Part shown: positions 16,871-25,164 of the stretch, one piece after another
Position numbering within the stretch: position 1 is the first letter of the stretch
Layout of the letters: each line of letters opens with the position of its first letter
Assembly (NCBI RefSeq): GCF_052119585.1
Contig: NZ_JBGQOJ010000022.1
Span: forward strand, 1 to 54,405
DNA length: 54,405 nucleotides
DNA from: JBGQOJ01 sp052119585
GTDB lineage: Bacteria; Pseudomonadota; Alphaproteobacteria; Rhodobacterales; Rhodobacteraceae
Direction of reading: 5' to 3'
Translations under genes and position numbers: made by a program
Notes under the pieces: model-generated
The model's input: only the letters and a program-made list of their open reading frames with translations
Database searches by the model: none
What the model was told of the DNA's origin: nothing

Positions 16871-18237
16871 GTGAATCTGGTGTCCGGGCGGTTTGCATGA
16901 CGGCGGTGCATCTGGTTGGTTTGTTGTTGCGACACAAGCCATCAACTACAGGAGCACCACCGCCATGGACGACTCTACCATCATCGAATTTGCGGGTCGA
17001 GACGCCATCACAGATCCGCTGACCGAACTTCTGGGCAAGGGGGCGCGGGACTTGCTGCAGGCCGCTGTTGAAGCCGAGAGGGATGCCTTTCTCGCCGAGT
17101 TTGCAGCACGCCGGACGGCGGATGGCCGGGCGGCAGTGGTGCGCAGCGGGTATCACCCGGAAAGGGCCGTGCAGACCGGGATCGGGCCGGTCACGGTGAA
17201 AGTCCCGAAGGTCCGGGCCAAGGACGGCAAACCGGTGACGTTCCGCTCGGCGCTGGTGCCGCCCTATGTCCGCAAGGCCAAATGCATCGAAGCCGCACTG
17301 CCCTGGCTGTATCTGAAAGGCATTTCCACCGGCGAGATGGACACTGCGCTGAAGGTCCTCCTTGGCCCTGACGCCACGGGCTTCTCAGCCAAGACAATTT
17401 CGCGTTTGAAAGGCCAATGGGCGGCGGAATATGACGACTGGCGCAAGACGGATCTGGGCAAAGATGAATGGGTCTACATCTGGGCAGACGGCATCTACAG
17501 CGGCCTGCGTGGCACGGATGACCGGCTCTGCGTGCTCGTGGTCATCGGGGTCAACGCACGGGGCGAAAAGCATTTTCTGGCCATTGAGGACGGCGTTCGT
17601 GAAAGCACCCAGAGCTGGCGCGAAGTCCTGCTGGGCCTCAAATCCCGTGGGCTCAACACCCCAAAATTGGCTATCGGCGACGGTGCCATGGGGTTCTGGG
17701 CGGCATTGGAAGAGGTCTTCCCAACCACCCGCCAACAGCGCTGCTGGATGCATAAAACCGGCAATGTGCTCAATTACTTGCCCAAGCGCACCCAGCCCAA
17801 GGCCAAGAAAATGCTGCACGACATTTGGCAGGCCGAGACCCGCAAGGACGCCCACAAGGCGTTTGATCTGTTCATCGACACCTTCGAGGCGAAATACCCC
17901 AAGGCCATCGAATGCCTGATCAAAGATCGCGACGAGTTGCTCACCTTCTTCGATTTCCCAGGTCAACACTGGCAGAGCATCCGGACGTCAAATCCAATCG
18001 AAAGCGCCTTCGCTACGATCCGTCATCGCACCAAACGAACCAAAGGCTGCCTCAGCCGCGATGGCATGCTTCACATGATGTTCAAGCTCGGACAATGCGC
18101 CGAAAACAGCTGGCGCAAACTGCGCGGCTTCGCTCACCTCGCCGACGTCATCCAGGGCGTCGACTTCGTCAACGGCATCAAGCCATCAAACACAGACCAA
18201 GCCGCCGCATGAAAACCGCTTGGGCACCAGAATTGAC
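16871..18237 (+). mobile_element. IS256-family insertion sequence downstream of the array
   Basis: The element of about 1.37 kb has imperfect terminal inverted repeats: left CTGGTGTCCGGGCGGTTT (from about 16877) and right, read in reverse complement, CTGGTGCCCAAGCGGTTTT. Outer ends near 16871 and 18237 are estimates to within a few bases. I could not identify a clear 8-base target duplication. It separates the distal end of the CRISPR array from IS21 debris. Confidence 0.8.
16965..18212 (+). CDS. IS256-family (Mutator-type) transposase
   Basis: A full-length transposase of 415 residues starting MDDSTIIEF, with AGGAG upstream of the ATG. The DDE catalytic core is visible: Asp in VYIWADGIYSG, Asp in LAIGDGAMGFW and Glu in RTSNPIESAFATIRHRTKRT, the last being the IS256 signature. 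The conserved CWMHKTGNVL box is also present. The gene looks intact, so the element may be active. A longer upstream frame extends into the left inverted repeat and is not used. Confidence 0.94.
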   Translation: MDDSTIIEFAGRDAITDPLTELLGKGARDLLQAAVEAERDAFLAEFAARRTADGRAAVVRSGYHPERAVQTGIGPVTVKVPKVRAKDGKPVTFRSALVPPYVRKAKCIEAALPWLYLKGISTGEMDTALKVLLGPDATGFSAKTISRLKGQWAAEYDDWRKTDLGKDEWVYIWADGIYSGLRGTDDRLCVLVVIGVNARGEKHFLAIEDGVRESTQSWREVLLGLKSRGLNTPKLAIGDGAMGFWAALEEVFPTTRQQRCWMHKTGNVLNYLPKRTQPKAKKMLHDIWQAETRKDAHKAFDLFIDTFEAKYPKAIECLIKDRDELLTFFDFPGQHWQSIRTSNPIESAFATIRHRTKRTKGCLSRDGMLHMMFKLGQCAENSWRKLRGFAHLADVIQGVDFVNGIKPSNTDQAAA

Positions 18238-18365
18238 AGTAGCTCATGGCAAACCACTACGTGTTCGAGCCCGAGTTCTGCAATCCAGCTGCTGGCTGGA
18301 ACAGGGATGTGTCGCGTTATGGGGCGAGATCCCGCATGCTACGCAGCTTGGCAGCGTTTCTGACG

Positions 18366-18502
18366 TCTGGGCCGCAGAACAAGCCGCGCTGATGTCATTG
18401 CCCCCCGCCTTCGATCGCTTTGTCGAACTGCGCAAGCGAGTGTCGCCCACTTGCCTGATCAGCTTTGAACGCAACCGCTATAGCGTTCCGGCGTCATTTG
18501 CG
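18366..18502 (+). pseudogene. IS21 istA fragment (plus strand)
   Basis: Codons giving WAAEQAALMSLPPAFDRFVE, then KRVSPTCLISFERNRYSVPA and SFA match the C-terminal region of IS21-family IstA transposases, which typically read LLPLP.FD.. and ERNRYSVPA. Only this piece remains; flanking sequence is unrelated. The stretch 18238-18365 is unassigned. Confidence 0.65.
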
Positions 18503-18584
18503 AAGCCTCGGAGACCGCCGCAGGATAAGCACGCACAAAGCAGGCATCGCTGTAGGGCAGATCCAGTGCAAAGAAATATGCCTT
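18503..18584 (-). pseudogene. IS21 istA fragment (minus strand)
   Basis: On the opposite strand KAYFFALDLPYSDACFVRAY followed by PAA corresponds to an internal IstA region near the catalytic core (AYFFVMDLPYSDACFV in relatives). It abuts the plus-strand istA piece head-on and the cut drmD on its other side, so an IS21 copy was rearranged here. The fragment is too short to function. Confidence 0.65.
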
Positions 18585-19313
18585 CAGCATCGAGTTTGAG
18601 CGCATAGGGCCGAGGATCTCTCGCAAGCCCGAAGCGTAGGTCTCGTCAGCAAGAAGGCGGTGAGAGACTAGAAAGCAAGAGCCAGAAGCCCATGGATTGG
18701 TGCCAAAGCCACGCCTGCGACGAATCTGAGCCAAGTAATTTCGGTCCAGAATGGTGGCCGCTATCCCGAACTTCTGACCAAGTTCTTCATGCCATTGCAT
18801 AATCATTGAAGGTGGGCATGCGATCACCACAAAGTTAACTCGGCCGCGAAGCAGCATTTCTCGCAGCACAAGCCCAGCTTCGATTGTTTTGCCCAAGCCA
18901 ACGTCATCGGCAATCAGCATGTTGACCCTTGGAAGGTCTAACGCTTTTTGAAGCGGCGCGAGCTGGTAAGGATCAAGTCGTATTCCCGCGCGAAATGGTG
19001 CCTGGAATAGTCCTTTGTCCGCAACCGAAGTCGAATTCCAATCGACGGTCTTTAGCCACGCGGAAAACGTAGCTGCGGTGTCGGTTCCCGCCGAGCCTAT
19101 TGCACCCCAAAGTGAATCGGTCGCAGAATGTGCTGCAATCTCTGCATCCCAGATTACTGTCGCTTCTTCGCCTTGGGCATCGTCTTCAATGCAGGAAAGC
19201 TGCAAAACGTTCAGATCTTTCGCAAGGAGATTGGCACCTTGAGACAGTCATTTTCGCCCCCTGAGCTCGACAAACTCACCAAACTCAATGTGGTCGAGGG
19301 TTTCTTCGCTCAA
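18585..19313 (-). pseudogene. drmD: Remnant of DISARM helicase gene drmD
   Basis: The frame resembles the SNF2-like helicase DrmD of class 1 DISARM systems: ETLDHIEFGEFVELRGRK, FQAPFRAGIRLDPYQLAPLQ, the Walker A region ADDVGLGKTIEAGLVLREML, and WASGSCFLVSHRLLADETYA. A TTG start at 19311-19313 with GGAG upstream fits the family N-terminus. An in-frame TGA near 19248 stands where a Trp codon is expected after LRGRK. The gene is cut after MRSNSML by IS21 debris, losing the remaining motifs, so it is dead. No drmA, drmB, drmC or methylase is in the window. Confidence 0.72.
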
Positions 19314-19432
19314 ATTTCAACTCCAAAGCATTAGGCTGTTGTGTACGGTCCAGGCCGCTGATCAACGAGGCCACTGTTTCAAAACAAAATTGCAGTATGC
19401 TGGGCCAGATGCAATGGGAACGTCCGTACAAA

Positions 19433-19951
19433 TCAGGGTTGAATGGCGGGTGATGCCGAATAGGGGTGCGATTGCTTCCATGGATGCAACTTCGGCATCG
19501 CCGTCGTCACCTCGACCTCCCGCACCCAATCCAACGCCTGCCACCAATCCTCATAACCACGCCGGGCGGCTTCGATCTGCTGTGGGCCCGGGGAAAATGT
19601 CACCGGACAGGCACGGACATCGACTGTCCGCGATTTGCCCCGAACCAGTATCTTCTCGGTGCCTACAACGACGCTGACGGAGCGATCACCATGCCGGTTG
19701 CGCTTTATGTCAACCGGTACGCAAAGCGCTGCGACCTTGTCCAAAGTGCCATTCCGATAGACCTGTTTTGCTTTTGGTTGAGGACTGCTCTCCCCACACG
19801 CGCAGATTGCATCGGGCTTCGATTCGGGCAAGAGGGGGGAGCGAAAGTGGCTGTGGATAAGTGAAGATGACTTTGGGTCGCATCGACGAGCTATGTGCCG
19901 ACGGCCAGGCAATCTGCTGCTGTTTAGGGAGGGCGGCGAAATTCGTCGCAT
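19433..19951 (-). CDS. Conserved-looking hypothetical protein, start uncertain
   Basis: I recognise only a stretch common in alphaproteobacterial mobile elements: YRNGTLDKVAALCVPVDIKR, then KSRTVDVRACPVTFSPGPQQ and AARRGYEDWWQALDWV near the C-terminus. Function is unknown. The N-terminal 60 residues of the open frame look like non-coding sequence, and no good start or Shine-Dalgarno is visible, so the gene may be truncated at its 5' end. It lies between dead drmD and the Septu-like pair. Confidence 0.4.
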   Translation of the reverse strand: MRRISPPSLNSSRLPGRRHIARRCDPKSSSLIHSHFRSPLLPESKPDAICACGESSPQPKAKQVYRNGTLDKVAALCVPVDIKRNRHGDRSVSVVVGTEKILVRGKSRTVDVRACPVTFSPGPQQIEAARRGYEDWWQALDWVREVEVTTAMPKLHPWKQSHPYSASPAIQP

Positions 19952-20248
19952 GGTTCCACGTAGTAGGATGGCTCTGCCAAATTCGACCTCTCAACTCATC
20001 ATCAAGGCACGCATTTGACCCGTCTTTACAAGAGCTATTAACGTCGAGGGGCACGGCACTAGTTGACATCACAAGACGGTTAGCATCCAAAATGGTACGG
20101 TCGACACAGGGAATTCGGGGGGTTTCACGGCGATCCCAAACAATCTAAAAGGTGCTAGTAGACTTGTTTTGCCGCACAATTTTTAATAGCCGCGGCTAGG
20201 CTAAAACGTTTGCTAAAGAAAACGTAGTCATTTTTCGATGGATTGAAC
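19952..20248. other. Gap upstream of the ptuAB pair
   Basis: No supported gene. The last 100 bases are AT-rich and probably contain the promoter of the ATPase/HNH pair. A plus-strand frame at 19861-20148 has no start signal and no recognisable sequence. Confidence 0.35.
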
Positions 20249-21547
20249 ATGTACATCACCAGCCTCGAAATATCGAATATTCGTTCGGTAACAAATTTCA
20301 AATACGAAATGCGTCTTGGTGACTGCGCCGGTTGGCATGTTATTCTGGGTGACAACGGATCTGGAAAGTCAAGCGTGATCAGATCGCTTGCTATTTTGTT
20401 CGCGGGAGGCCCAAAAGTTAGCGCGACCAGACAAATTTGGGAGGATTGGTTGTCCATAAATGAGACAACGGCAACGATTGAGGCGCAAATAAATAGAGAT
20501 CCCAGTTTTGATCAATTCATCTTAAAGGGCAAGCAACCCACCTCATATACCTTAAGAGCTACGATTGGGAAAGCTTCAGAAAGCGACCTCCAAGGCACAA
20601 CAATCACTTACAATTCGCAGAATACTAAAACCGCTGAGCGCACAATCTGGGCGGCTGGTAACGGCTGGTTCAGCTCCTCATTTGGGCCATATCGACGGTT
20701 TAGTGGTGGCGATCGAGATTGGGATCGCCTTTATGTTTCGCCCGAGTATACGAGAATGGCGGCACATCTATCTGCATTTGGTGAGGATGTGGCATTCTCA
20801 GAGGCACTAATTTGGCTAAAGCAGCTCAAAGTTAATACGTTTGAAGATACAAGTGGTAAGAACCAAAGAATATTGGACTCTGTAGTAGCGTTTATCAATG
20901 CTTCGAACCTTTTGCCTCATGGTTCGGCAATTTCAGAAATTTCCACAAAGTCTGTCAAGCTGACGGATGCTGCAGGTGTTCCAATAGCGGTGGAGCAAAT
21001 GAGTGATGGATATCGTTCTGTGCTCAGCCTGACTTTCGAACTGTTGAGGCAGATGTTCTTGGCATTCGGTGACGAGATTGTTCTGTCCGACCTCGAAAAA
21101 ACGCCTGGTACAATCAATCTTCCTGGTGTTGTGGCTATAGACGAGATTGATGCTCACCTGCACCCAACCTGGCAAGCAAAGATAGGGCATTGGTTTGTCG
21201 AGCATTTTCCAAATGTTCAGTTCTTTGCAACGACCCATAGTCCTTTGGTCTGCAGGGCTGCTGCGAAAGGTTCGATCTGGCGGCTTCCGGAGCCTGGGTC
21301 CACTGGAACGGCAGAAAGGGTAACGGGTCAGGATTTTGACCGTTTGGTTTCTGGAGATATATTGGATGCGTATGGCACTGATTTCTTTGGTGAAGGTATC
21401 GATACTCCTAAAGTTGCCAAGGAGGCCGCTGAACGAATTGCGCGGTTGTCCATGAAGCGGTCGAAAGGTGAGCTTTCAGCCGAAGAAAGTGTTGAACTCA
21501 AGCTGCTTCAGGCTTCGCGCCCCACAGTTGCATCGAGCATCGGCTAA
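20249..21547 (+). CDS. ptuA: PtuA-like AAA/ABC-type ATPase of a Septu defence system
   Basis: A 432-residue SMC/RecF-like ATPase. Visible motifs are Walker A ILGDNGSGKSSVI (about residues 33-44), the signature-like QMSDGYRSVLSLTFELLRQM, Walker B GVVAIDEIDAHLHPTWQ and the His switch FFATTHSPLVC. An ATPase of this type directly followed by an HNH nuclease gene is the Septu arrangement, in which PtuA and PtuB form an anti-phage complex. ATG 20249 is preferred over TTG 20243; neither has a strong Shine-Dalgarno. Base composition is more AT-rich than the cas genes, suggesting separate acquisition. It could belong to a related overcoming-lysogenisation-type (OLD-like) system, but the HNH partner argues for Septu. 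Confidence 0.8.
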   Translation: MYITSLEISNIRSVTNFKYEMRLGDCAGWHVILGDNGSGKSSVIRSLAILFAGGPKVSATRQIWEDWLSINETTATIEAQINRDPSFDQFILKGKQPTSYTLRATIGKASESDLQGTTITYNSQNTKTAERTIWAAGNGWFSSSFGPYRRFSGGDRDWDRLYVSPEYTRMAAHLSAFGEDVAFSEALIWLKQLKVNTFEDTSGKNQRILDSVVAFINASNLLPHGSAISEISTKSVKLTDAAGVPIAVEQMSDGYRSVLSLTFELLRQMFLAFGDEIVLSDLEKTPGTINLPGVVAIDEIDAHLHPTWQAKIGHWFVEHFPNVQFFATTHSPLVCRAAAKGSIWRLPEPGSTGTAERVTGQDFDRLVSGDILDAYGTDFFGEGIDTPKVAKEAAERIARLSMKRSKGELSAEESVELKLLQASRPTVASSIG

Positions 21548-21548
21548 C

Positions 21549-22349
21549 ATGCTTCGTCTCTCAGCGCCCAATTTATCACTAGGAGACCTGGCATTGATTT
21601 CAGCACTTCAAGCTGAGGTTGATGTCGTTCAAAATTACCAGGAACGGGTGAAAGTCGCCAAAGTGAAGTTTGGATCGAAGCCTAAGCCTCTATTTGACAG
21701 AGTCCGTGTTGCTCTAGCAGAAGCTTGCGGAGATTTAGTTCGCTGCGGTTACTGTGAGGACTCTTGCGCTGATGAAGTAGAGCATCTTTGGCCCAAAGAC
21801 TTCTATCCCAATTTCACGTTTGTTCACGAGAATTATTTATTTTCTTGTGGAAGGTGTAACCCAAAAAAGGGCAATAAATTTTCCATTTGGGTTGATGACG
21901 CTTGGCTTGATTTGCAGAGCCAAAGGAAATCTGGAATTTTTGTTGAACCTGCAGCTGGAGTTTCTCGATTTATAAGCCCGCTAACAGAAGCACCACTCGA
22001 GCTTCTCTGGCTAGATATCGATGGCGGGACGTTCTACTTCGTTGCGACTGCAGATGAAGGTAGTTTGGAATACGATCGCGCAGAATTCACCATCCAAACA
22101 TTAGGCCTCAATAGAGGGTTCTTGGCGAAGGCGCGCGAGAATGCATATTCTGGATTCCTCGACCGGATGCATATGTATATCGGCTGCAAAGAATCTGGAG
22201 GGACCCAAGGCGAATTAGATAGGCGGATTTGGGAATTAAGGCGATGTCCTCACCAGACCGTTCGACATGAAATCGCACGTCAAATCGGGGTTACAATTCT
22301 GCCGCCAGACACTGTGGCTCGTTGCCCTGAGCTCTTTTTGGATGAGTAG
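21549..22349 (+). CDS. ptuB: PtuB-like HNH endonuclease of a Septu defence system
   Basis: A 266-residue protein whose ATG follows the ptuA stop by one base, so translation is probably coupled. The zinc-bound HNH core shows Cys66 and Cys69 (RCGYCE), the catalytic His79 in DEVEHLWPK, NYLFSCGRCNPKKGNKF with Cys100, Cys103 and Asn104, and a downstream Lys. This arrangement fits the HNH proteins paired with PtuA-type ATPases. It should be the DNA- or RNA-cleaving effector controlled by PtuA. It is the last intact gene before the right tRNA remnant. Confidence 0.8.
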   Translation: MLRLSAPNLSLGDLALISALQAEVDVVQNYQERVKVAKVKFGSKPKPLFDRVRVALAEACGDLVRCGYCEDSCADEVEHLWPKDFYPNFTFVHENYLFSCGRCNPKKGNKFSIWVDDAWLDLQSQRKSGIFVEPAAGVSRFISPLTEAPLELLWLDIDGGTFYFVATADEGSLEYDRAEFTIQTLGLNRGFLAKARENAYSGFLDRMHMYIGCKESGGTQGELDRRIWELRRCPHQTVRHEIARQIGVTILPPDTVARCPELFLDE

Positions 22350-22634
22350 CCACATTTCGCGACGAGGCACCTCTGAACAAAAGTACTCAAACTGGTCTTG
22401 TCCAAAGGTGAACTGTTTCGGTCCCTAAGTGGTCTAAGCTGGAAGCGATTGTGGGAAGTGGAGTACTGATCGGCTTACATCAACGCCACATCAACCCGCG
22501 AATGGGTGTTTCGCAGCAAGTTTGCTGCTGAATGTCACTGAAAATGGCTTATTGCGGTGGTGGGAAGTGCGCAAAATCAAAGGCTTGACGCGTAAGTAAT
22601 TGAATAACTAAAGTATTGGAATCGCATGGGTTTT
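22350..22634. repeat. Flank of the right att-like repeat
   Basis: No supported gene. TGAATGTCACTGAA (22529-22542) and AAATCAAAGGCTT (near 22575) recur from the left flank (591-604 and near 629) at similar distance from the tRNA half. One plus-strand frame here ends in NVTENGLLRWWEVRKIKGLT before a stop; the left flank has a decayed counterpart ending NVTEDQEVEPCKIKG, so a short gene tail may be part of the repeat. Confidence 0.5.
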
Positions 22635-22741
22635 GGCTCATAACCTGAAGGATGTAGGTTTTGAGGGTCGGTTCGCCCTTGGTAAGGAGCACTCCAATTG
22701 CTTGCTTGTTCGGCTCAGGTCAAATCCCCCTCCCGCAACCA
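22635..22741 (+). repeat. Right tRNA-fMet 3' half, interrupted (putative attR)
   Basis: GGCTCATAACCTGAAGG (22635-22651) repeats the anticodon arm seen at 688, in the same orientation. About 60 unrelated bases follow, and then TCAAATCCCCCTCCCGCAAC with CA completes a T-arm/acceptor end. The interruption destroys the tRNA fold, so no functional tRNA is made. Together with the left copy it bounds about 22 kb. A terminator-like hairpin follows, as expected for the true 3' flank of a tRNA gene. Confidence 0.65.
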
Positions 22742-22770
22742 ATTTAAGCAAATAAATCAGTGGCTTACAC

Positions 22771-22792
22771 AGCGCCCCAAGGGGCGCTTTTG
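22771..22792 (+). terminator. Rho-independent terminator after the tRNA remnant
   Basis: AGCGCCCC and GGGGCGCT form a perfect 8-base stem around the two-base gap AA, followed by TTT. It lies 30 bases after the CCA-encoding end. Confidence 0.8.
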
Positions 22793-23146
22793 CCGTTCGA
22801 AAATTTGAGTCACCACCTGGTCACCAAAATACCCCGCCGCTAAAATAAGCGTATGGGCACCTCTAAAAATTGCCTCAAACTTGCCATGTCATCTGGCGGA
22901 CGCCGTAAAATTGCGTTTCCAGGAACTGCTCTCCTTTTTGTCGAAAATCAGAAGACTGCAAATCGTAGCTTATGTGCGAATTTAGCGGGGTAGCTCAGGT
23001 TGCGCCGCCCTCGACCAGCCTTCGGCGACGTCGGCAGCGCGTCCGGCGCATCATACTCGCAGGGCGTCGCCGTAGGGCAATAGGTGCCGTTCCCTTGCCT
23101 TCCGTGCACTAACTCGCTGCGGGTTTCGGTAAGTCCCGGACAGTGA
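22793..23146. other. Junction region between island end and cut norD
   Basis: About 350 bases with no supported gene. A 45-codon frame from about 22854 (MGTSKNCLKLAMSSGG onward) has no recognisable family. Near 22985 GCGGGGTAGCTCAGG resembles the first bases of a tRNA, but no matching 3' part follows. Sequence from about 23000 to 23146 replaces the missing end of norD; its origin is unknown. Confidence 0.4.
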
Positions 23147-24349
23147 TTACGGTACCTGCCGGGGCAGCAGGATGCGACGCGGGTGCAACGCCTCGAACTG
23201 GCGGCGCACCCGCGCCATCAGGCGTGGATCGGGGGTGAACGTGGTGCCGGGTGTGGCCTCGGCCTCCAGAACGATGCAGTGGTCCGGCATGTAGGCGCGT
23301 GCGCGGTGGTTCCATTCGGGGTAGGTAAACCGGGCCGACAGGCGTTCGTGGTCGGCATCCTGCGGGGCAAGATCCAGATGCAGGCGCAGCCGTGTGGCGG
23401 CGCGTTTGTGATGTTTGGTCAGGGTGATATGGTCCTGATCCTCGGCGGCCTTCTGGGCGTTTTCCAGATCATCGTCATCGGTGGCGCGATTCAGCCCCAT
23501 GCTTTCGACCCATGAAAAAATCGATTCAAACCGGTGCATGATGAAACTGTCGGTGCGGTTGGCCTGTTCGTTGTCCTGCCGGTTGCCCTGCTTGCGGGTT
23601 GCCGTGGCAAGACCGGGCGGGGCGCTGATGGTATCGTCCGCAGGGCTTGCCGCCGCACTACCGGTCGCGCGGTCCAGCCATAGCCAGACCGCCACCGGTG
23701 CCAAGGGGGCGTAACTGCGCGGCGCGGGTGGACGGGCTGTGTCAACTTGCAAAAGCGGATCGTCCAACAGAACGGCGCGCGCGCGGCGCTCCACATCGCG
23801 TTCCGCCTGCGATGCGGCGAGATCGACCCGCTCTGCCATCAGATAGGCGCAAAGCGCCGCATGAGGTGCGCGCAGACCGGGGCAAAGCGCCAAAGCTCGC
23901 GCCGTCGCCTGCTGCATCGCAGCCAGATGGGCAAGGTCGGCGGCCAGCGGATCGGTCGGAGCCGGCGCAGGCCTTGCGCAGGCCGCAAGGGCCGCAAGCC
24001 ACAGATAGGCCGTGCGGTTCATCTGGACCGTCGGAAAGACATCCATCACCGGCGGCAGACGCAGGGTTTCGCCATCGAACGTCGTCCGGTGTTCCAGCAC
24101 CCGCGCATCGGCCAGCCGCGCGCCGATCCCACGCCGGTGGCACGAGGCAGTGGCGGGGCTGGCGGCAATCTCGACCCCGGGCTTGCCGCCAAGCGCACGA
24201 AATAGCAGGGCGATACTGGGGCGTAGCGCATCCAGCGCCACAGCGCTTGTCGCGTGACCAGTCACCGGGGCAAGACGCAGGGCAACGCCGTGCCACAGGT
24301 TGCCCATGGCTTCCTCCGGCTCCATCAGATCCATTGGGTGCAGGGCCAT
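23147..24349 (-). CDS. norD: NorD, truncated (VWA domain missing)
   Basis: NorD is needed with NorQ to mature nitric oxide reductase. The N-terminal two thirds are present: MEPEEAMGNLWHGVALRLA, FPTVQMNRTAYLWLAALAA, FSWVESMGLNRATDDDD and FTYPEWNHRARAYMPDHCIV are NorD-typical. The protein stops after LHPRRILLPRQVP at 400 residues, whereas NorD usually has about 630. The C-terminal von Willebrand A domain with its metal-ion site is gone, replaced by unrelated sequence at 23147. It lies 5 bases after norQ in the nor operon. NorQ normally binds this VWA domain, so assembly of the reductase may be impaired unless another norD copy exists. Confidence 0.88.
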   Translation of the reverse strand: MALHPMDLMEPEEAMGNLWHGVALRLAPVTGHATSAVALDALRPSIALLFRALGGKPGVEIAASPATASCHRRGIGARLADARVLEHRTTFDGETLRLPPVMDVFPTVQMNRTAYLWLAALAACARPAPAPTDPLAADLAHLAAMQQATARALALCPGLRAPHAALCAYLMAERVDLAASQAERDVERRARAVLLDDPLLQVDTARPPAPRSYAPLAPVAVWLWLDRATGSAAASPADDTISAPPGLATATRKQGNRQDNEQANRTDSFIMHRFESIFSWVESMGLNRATDDDDLENAQKAAEDQDHITLTKHHKRAATRLRLHLDLAPQDADHERLSARFTYPEWNHRARAYMPDHCIVLEAEATPGTTFTPDPRLMARVRRQFEALHPRRILLPRQVP

Positions 24350-24354
24350 CGCGC

Positions 24355-25164
24355 TTATCCGTAGACGCTTGCGATGACGTCGCGCAGGGCCTGCGCCACG
24401 TCGGGTTCATCCGTCAGGGGTTCAACCACCGCCGCCTGCAGGGCGCGTTCAATCGGCATCCCCCCGGCGATCAGGGTGGCGGCGTAGATCAACAGGCGGG
24501 TGGAAACCCCTTCCTCCAGATCCATCCCCGACAGGGTGCGGATATGCCCGGCCAACCGGACAAGGGGGGCGACACGGTCCGCATCCAGCCCGCTTTCGCG
24601 CGCGACCACGGCGATTTCGGTTGCAGGGTCCGGAAAACCAAAGGTAATCGACAGGAACCGCTGGCGGGTCGACGGCTTCAGCCGTTTGAGGATGTTCTGA
24701 TAGCCGGGGTTATAGCTTGCCACCAGCATGAAGCCGGGCGGCGCCACCAGTTCCTCGCCGGTGCGGTCGATCATGAGTGTACGGCGGTTGTCGGTCAGCG
24801 GATGCAAAACCACCGTCACATCCTTGCGGGCCTCGATCACCTCGTCCAGATAACAAATCGCGCCTTCCCGCACCGCGCGGGTCAGCGGCCCGTCGACCCA
24901 TTCGGTCGCGCCCCCGCGCAACAGATAACGCCCGATCAGATCGGCTGCCGACAGGTCGTCATGGCAGGCGACGGTGTACAGCGGACGGCCCAGACGGGCC
25001 GCCATATGCTCTACAAACCGTGTTTTGCCACAGCCGGTCGGCCCCTTCAGAAGAAGGGGCAGACCATTGGCATGTGCCGTCTCGAACAGCGAACATTCCT
25101 GCGCGACGGGGCGGTAGTAGGGTTCCGCCAGTTCCGGCGCGCGTTTGGGGGCCAGCGCGTTCAC
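24355..25164 (-). CDS. norQ: NorQ, MoxR-type AAA+ ATPase
   Basis: A 269-residue MoxR-family AAA+ protein of the CbbQ/NorQ type, an assembly chaperone that helps insert the non-haem iron into NorB. Walker A is GPTGCGKTRF (residues 41-50), with GRPLYTVACHDDLSAADLIG downstream as in NorQ/CbbQ; CYLDEVIEA is Walker B, LVASYNPGYQ the sensor 1 region, and STRQRFLS holds the arginine finger. The start overlaps norB by four bases. Its partner NorD is truncated here. Confidence 0.94.
   Translation of the reverse strand: MNALAPKRAPELAEPYYRPVAQECSLFETAHANGLPLLLKGPTGCGKTRFVEHMAARLGRPLYTVACHDDLSAADLIGRYLLRGGATEWVDGPLTRAVREGAICYLDEVIEARKDVTVVLHPLTDNRRTLMIDRTGEELVAPPGFMLVASYNPGYQNILKRLKPSTRQRFLSITFGFPDPATEIAVVARESGLDADRVAPLVRLAGHIRTLSGMDLEEGVSTRLLIYAATLIAGGMPIERALQAAVVEPLTDEPDVAQALRDVIASVYG

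Noticed and set aside
16860..18260. Target-site duplication of the IS256 element
   Set aside because: ATGGCAAAC occurs on both sides but not adjacent to the inverted repeats, so it does not qualify as a duplication.
22980..23010. Possible tRNA gene starting GCGGGGTAGCTCAGG
   Set aside because: Only the 5' arm resembles a tRNA; no anticodon arm, T arm or CCA end follows in a foldable distance.
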